From contig NZ_JALCZU010000007.1 in NCBI RefSeq assembly GCF_023522835.1, positions 1 through 64,000 of the forward strand: 64,000 nucleotides of DNA, read 5' to 3'. Positions within the stretch are counted from its first letter, which is position 1. Each line of letters opens with the position of its first letter. Positions 61,858-64,000 of the stretch are shown here, one piece after another. Below the pieces are notes generated by a model. The model saw only the letters and a list, made by a program, of their open reading frames with translations, was not told the DNA's origin and ran no database searches. A program made the position numbers and the translations under genes. The stretch is from Oceanobacillus saliphilus (GTDB lineage Bacteria > Bacillota > Bacilli > Bacillales > Amphibacillaceae).

Positions 61858-62648
61858 TGGGAAAAGCAAAACTGGAAAAAGCTTTACAGGCAAAAATAAA
61901 TTCAAAAGAAAATATATTTGTTCCCTATATTATGGCTGGGGATGGCGGGCTTGAGATTTTAGAAGAACAAATAGATTTCTTACAGAAAAGCGGAGCATCA
62001 GCAATTGAAATCGGTATTCCCTTTTCCGACCCGGTTGCAGACGGACCAATTATCCAAGAGGCTGGAATACGCGCACTTAAAAATGGCACTACTTTAGCAA
62101 ATGTTTTAGAGGTCTTAAAAGACTCCAATGAACGTCGCTCCATTCCAATTGTCGTCATGACTTATTTAAACCCTGTCTTCGTCTATGGAATTGAAAGGTT
62201 TGCTAAAGACTGTGTCGAAGCAGGTGTGGATGGTGTTATCATTCCTGATTTGCCGATGGAGGAGGAAAGCATCATCGCTCCTTCGCTAAGCAATCATGAA
62301 GTTGCATATATCCGACTTGCGGCAATGACAAGTCCACAAGAAAGAATAAGGGAACTGGCAAAAAGATCAGAAGGATTTCTCTATGCGGTAGCTGTTAATG
62401 GCACAACTGGAGAACGGACAGCACACGATAAAAAGGTAACATCCTATCTGGAAAACCTAAAAAAACAAAGTAATGTACCGGTTTTGGCGGGATTTGGAGT
62501 ATCATCGACACAGCAAGCAAAAAATCTCGGTGCCCATTGTGACGGTGTCATTGTCGGAAGTAAAATCGTTCAACTTTTACATGAAGACCGTTTAAAAGAA
62601 ATTAGAAGTTTAATAGAAGGAAGTATTTTATCTGAAATTACAAATTAG
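61857..62648 (+). CDS. trpA: Tryptophan synthase alpha chain
   Basis: A 263-residue TIM barrel that cleaves indole-glycerol phosphate and passes indole to TrpB. IEIGIPFSDPVADGPIIQEA holds the catalytic Glu and Asp. GVDGVIIPDLPMEE, the flexible loop AVNGTTGERTA and VLAGFGVSSTQQA follow. It ends the operon; only a short hairpin without T-run (TTTCCTAT type, about 62660-62676) follows. Confidence 0.96.
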   Translation: MGKAKLEKALQAKINSKENIFVPYIMAGDGGLEILEEQIDFLQKSGASAIEIGIPFSDPVADGPIIQEAGIRALKNGTTLANVLEVLKDSNERRSIPIVVMTYLNPVFVYGIERFAKDCVEAGVDGVIIPDLPMEEESIIAPSLSNHEVAYIRLAAMTSPQERIRELAKRSEGFLYAVAVNGTTGERTAHDKKVTSYLENLKKQSNVPVLAGFGVSSTQQAKNLGAHCDGVIVGSKIVQLLHEDRLKEIRSLIEGSILSEITN

Positions 62649-62720
62649 TATAATCAGTTTTTCCTATTATAGGAAAGAAAGATATAATTCTAAAAATTTA
62701 CGTTAATAATTTCATTTATC

Positions 62721-62749
62721 TTTACATTCCCAATTATTAGAAGTAAACT
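62721..62749 (+). promoter_or_regulatory. SigA promoter of the TPP riboswitch-lipM-lipA transcript
   Basis: TTTACA, 17 bases, TAAACT; expected start near 62756, just before the aptamer. Confidence 0.65.
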
Positions 62750-62777
62750 TTAGTAGTAAAACAATTTAGAATTTCAT

Positions 62778-62869
62778 AAGCACTGGGGGAGCTTTTTGCT
62801 GAGAAAGACTATTTATTGGTCTAACCCTTTGTACCCGATATAGATAATACTATCGTGGGGAATGTGCAG
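62778..62869 (+). promoter_or_regulatory. TPP (THI-box) riboswitch aptamer
   Basis: All conserved parts of the thiamin pyrophosphate aptamer are present in order: GGGGGAGC, GCTGAGA, a P3 extension (AGAC/GGTCT), ACCCTTTGTACCCGATA, TAGATAATACTATCG and GGGGAA. P1 closes as GCAC (62780-62783) with GTGC (62864-62867). P5 is CGATA/TATCG. Confidence 0.95.
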
Positions 62870-62900
62870 TCGTGTAAATTTATTAATCTTCAGCTTACGA

Positions 62901-62934
62901 AAAGACTGCAGTCTACTTCATGCAGTCTTTTTTT
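62901..62934 (+). terminator. Riboswitch-controlled terminator before lipM
   Basis: AAAGACTGCA/TGCAGTCTTT stem with seven T. The 5' arm GACTGCA (62904-62910) can instead pair with TGCAGTC at 62865-62871, which is also the 3' strand of aptamer P1. TPP binding would therefore free the terminator to form: an OFF switch. Confidence 0.9.
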
Positions 62935-62997
62935 GGTTTAGAAATGTACAAGTTTTCTAGAGCAAAAGCGATTTAAAACTAAATGGAGGTGATGAAG

Positions 62998-63813
62998 ATG
63001 AATAATCAATGGGCTTTCATTGATACCGGTTTTAATGATGCCGCAATCAATATGGCGTTTGATGAATGTTTGATTAATTGGCATCGTGAAGGAATAATCC
63101 CGCCAACACTAAGATTCTATGGATGGTCGGCACCAAGTTTATCTGTTGGTTATTTTCAGAAGGTAGAGAATAAAATTGATTTTGACGCGTTGCATCGCCA
63201 TCAATGCCAATTTGTTCGCCGTCTAACCGGTGGCAGCGCAGTACTGCATGATGATGAGCTAACCTACAGTTTGGTTATTTCAGAAAGTGATCCGGATATC
63301 CCTTTATCTGTGCAGGAAGCATATTATGTTCTTTCAAAGGGAGTATTGGAGGGCTATAAAAATTTAGGAATTCCCGCTGAATATGCGATTGTTGACAAGC
63401 AATCAGGAAAAGAAAGAACTCCGATTTGCTTCGAAAAACCGGCATTCTATGAAATGGTTGCGGATGGGAAAAAGTTATCAGGTAATGCACAAACAAGAAA
63501 AAAAGGAGTATTACTGCAGCATGGATCCCTCCCAATAAGTATCGATACGGAGATGTTATTTGATTTATTCCTATTTCCATCAGAAAGAGCAAAGGAAAGG
63601 AAACGTAGTGCCTTTTCAAAGAAAGCGATTACGATAGACCAATTGACCAGTAAAAAGCACAATTTTGAAATGTTAAAGGGCGCCTTTAAAAATGGATTCG
63701 AGAAAGGTTTAAATATTGATCTCCATCCTTTGGAATTGTCGGAAAGCCAATGGGATGAAGTGAAAAAATTAGCAGAGGCAAAATATGAATTGAACGCATG
63801 GAATACCAACTAA
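62998..63813 (+). CDS. lipM: Octanoyl-[acyl carrier protein]:GcvH octanoyltransferase (LipM)
   Basis: A 271-residue lipoate-assembly enzyme of the biotin/lipoate ligase fold. [54 protein letters not shown], catalytic Cys near residue 144 in [13 protein letters not shown], then [23 protein letters not shown] (in parts). The ICF-P-x-x-Y-E site and length fit B. subtilis LipM and not LplJ. LipM moves octanoate from ACP to GcvH as the first step of de novo lipoylation. The ATG at 62998 has GGAGGTG 6 bases upstream; earlier ATGs at 62983 and 62992 crowd that site. It sits behind a TPP riboswitch. Confidence 0.9.
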   Translation: MNNQWAFIDTGFNDAAINMAFDECLINWHREGIIPPTLRFYGWSAPSLSVGYFQKVENKIDFDALHRHQCQFVRRLTGGSAVLHDDELTYSLVISESDPDIPLSVQEAYYVLSKGVLEGYKNLGIPAEYAIVDKQSGKERTPICFEKPAFYEMVADGKKLSGNAQTRKKGVLLQHGSLPISIDTEMLFDLFLFPSERAKERKRSAFSKKAITIDQLTSKKHNFEMLKGAFKNGFEKGLNIDLHPLELSESQWDEVKKLAEAKYELNAWNTN

Positions 63814-63833
63814 AAACAAGGAGCGTGCTACCA

Positions 63834-64000
63834 TTGGCAAAACAGGCAGAATATATTCGCAAACCAGAGTGGCTAAAGACAAAAATAAACACAAACGATT
63901 CCTATAAACAACTAAAACACCTGATGCGCGACAAAAGATTAAATACCGTTTGCGAAGAAGCGAAATGTCCAAATATATATGAATGCTGGAGTGAACGGAA
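63834..64000 (+). CDS. lipA: Lipoyl synthase, N-terminal fragment
   Basis: The first 55 codons, cut by the window end. [12 protein letters not shown] and [17 protein letters not shown] show the start of the N-terminal auxiliary iron-sulfur motif C-x4-C-x5-C of the radical SAM enzyme LipA, which inserts two sulfurs into octanoyl groups. TTG at 63834 is the likely start, with AAGGAG about 10 bases upstream. It lies 20 bases after lipM on the same strand, so the two form an operon under the TPP switch. Confidence 0.92.
   Translation, partial: MAKQAEYIRKPEWLKTKINTNDSYKQLKHLMRDKRLNTVCEEAKCPNIYECWSER

Overview
The window looks like chromosome of a low-GC, spore-forming, halotolerant member of the Bacillaceae, of the Oceanobacillus/Virgibacillus/Lentibacillus kind. 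This is an inference from gene content: CotX/CotW-type spore-coat genes with SigK-like promoters, two SigB-type stress genes (YflT and YdaT families), an EhuBCDA ectoine importer, T-box and TPP riboswitches, AAGGAGG ribosome sites and frequent TTG/GTG starts. No phage, transposase, CRISPR array, tRNA or rRNA gene was seen. Accessory DNA consists of dispersed, non-coding hairpin repeats in intergenic gaps.

Layout. 1-4.6 kb (minus): odhB (cut by the window edge), odhA and a DASS-family carboxylate transporter, probably one transcript with a CcpA cre site over its promoter. 4.9-6.3 kb (minus): three spore-coat genes. 6.7-9.8 kb: trhO, a SigB-type stress gene, a GNAT gene and a glutathione peroxidase. 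10.1-13.9 kb (minus): T-box-controlled proS, a GNAT gene, pdxK and a DUF456 membrane protein. 13.9-18.9 kb (minus): a nickel/peptide-type ABC importer with both ATPases fused in one protein. 19.0-20.7 kb: a CwlK-like M15 peptidase and a ring-cleaving dioxygenase. 20.7-21.4 kb: two inverted copies of a large hairpin repeat. 22.0-25.3 kb: ehuBCDA. 25.3-28.5 kb (minus): murB, an alpha/beta hydrolase, a DUF454 protein and hisJ.

28.6-36.5 kb: hisZGDBHAFI-hisC, in which hisC carries an in-frame amber stop and a structured repeat separates hisB from hisH. 36.7-42.7 kb (minus): a SurA-type lipoprotein, a Fur-box-controlled YclNOPQ-like siderophore importer and a DsbA-family protein. 42.9-55.4 kb: mixed housekeeping genes including ydaT, fni, a small HD hydrolase, tag, pepT, a VanY-type carboxypeptidase, a degenerate M50 protease homologue and a nitroreductase with a Fur box. 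55.5-62.6 kb: trpEGDCFBA behind two tandem tryptophan T-boxes. 62.7-64.0 kb: a complete TPP riboswitch with an attenuator, directly followed by lipM and the start of lipA.

The most notable point is the last. The TPP riboswitch sits in front of lipoate assembly genes, not thiamine genes. TPP (on E1) and lipoate (on E2) are the two cofactors of 2-oxoacid dehydrogenases, one of which, OdhAB, lies at the other end of the window. Other points worth a second look are the hisC nonsense codon, the pseudo-protease, the tandem T-boxes, the Fur-box nitroreductase and the repeat families. All family assignments come from reading motifs and from memory of the families; no database search was run.
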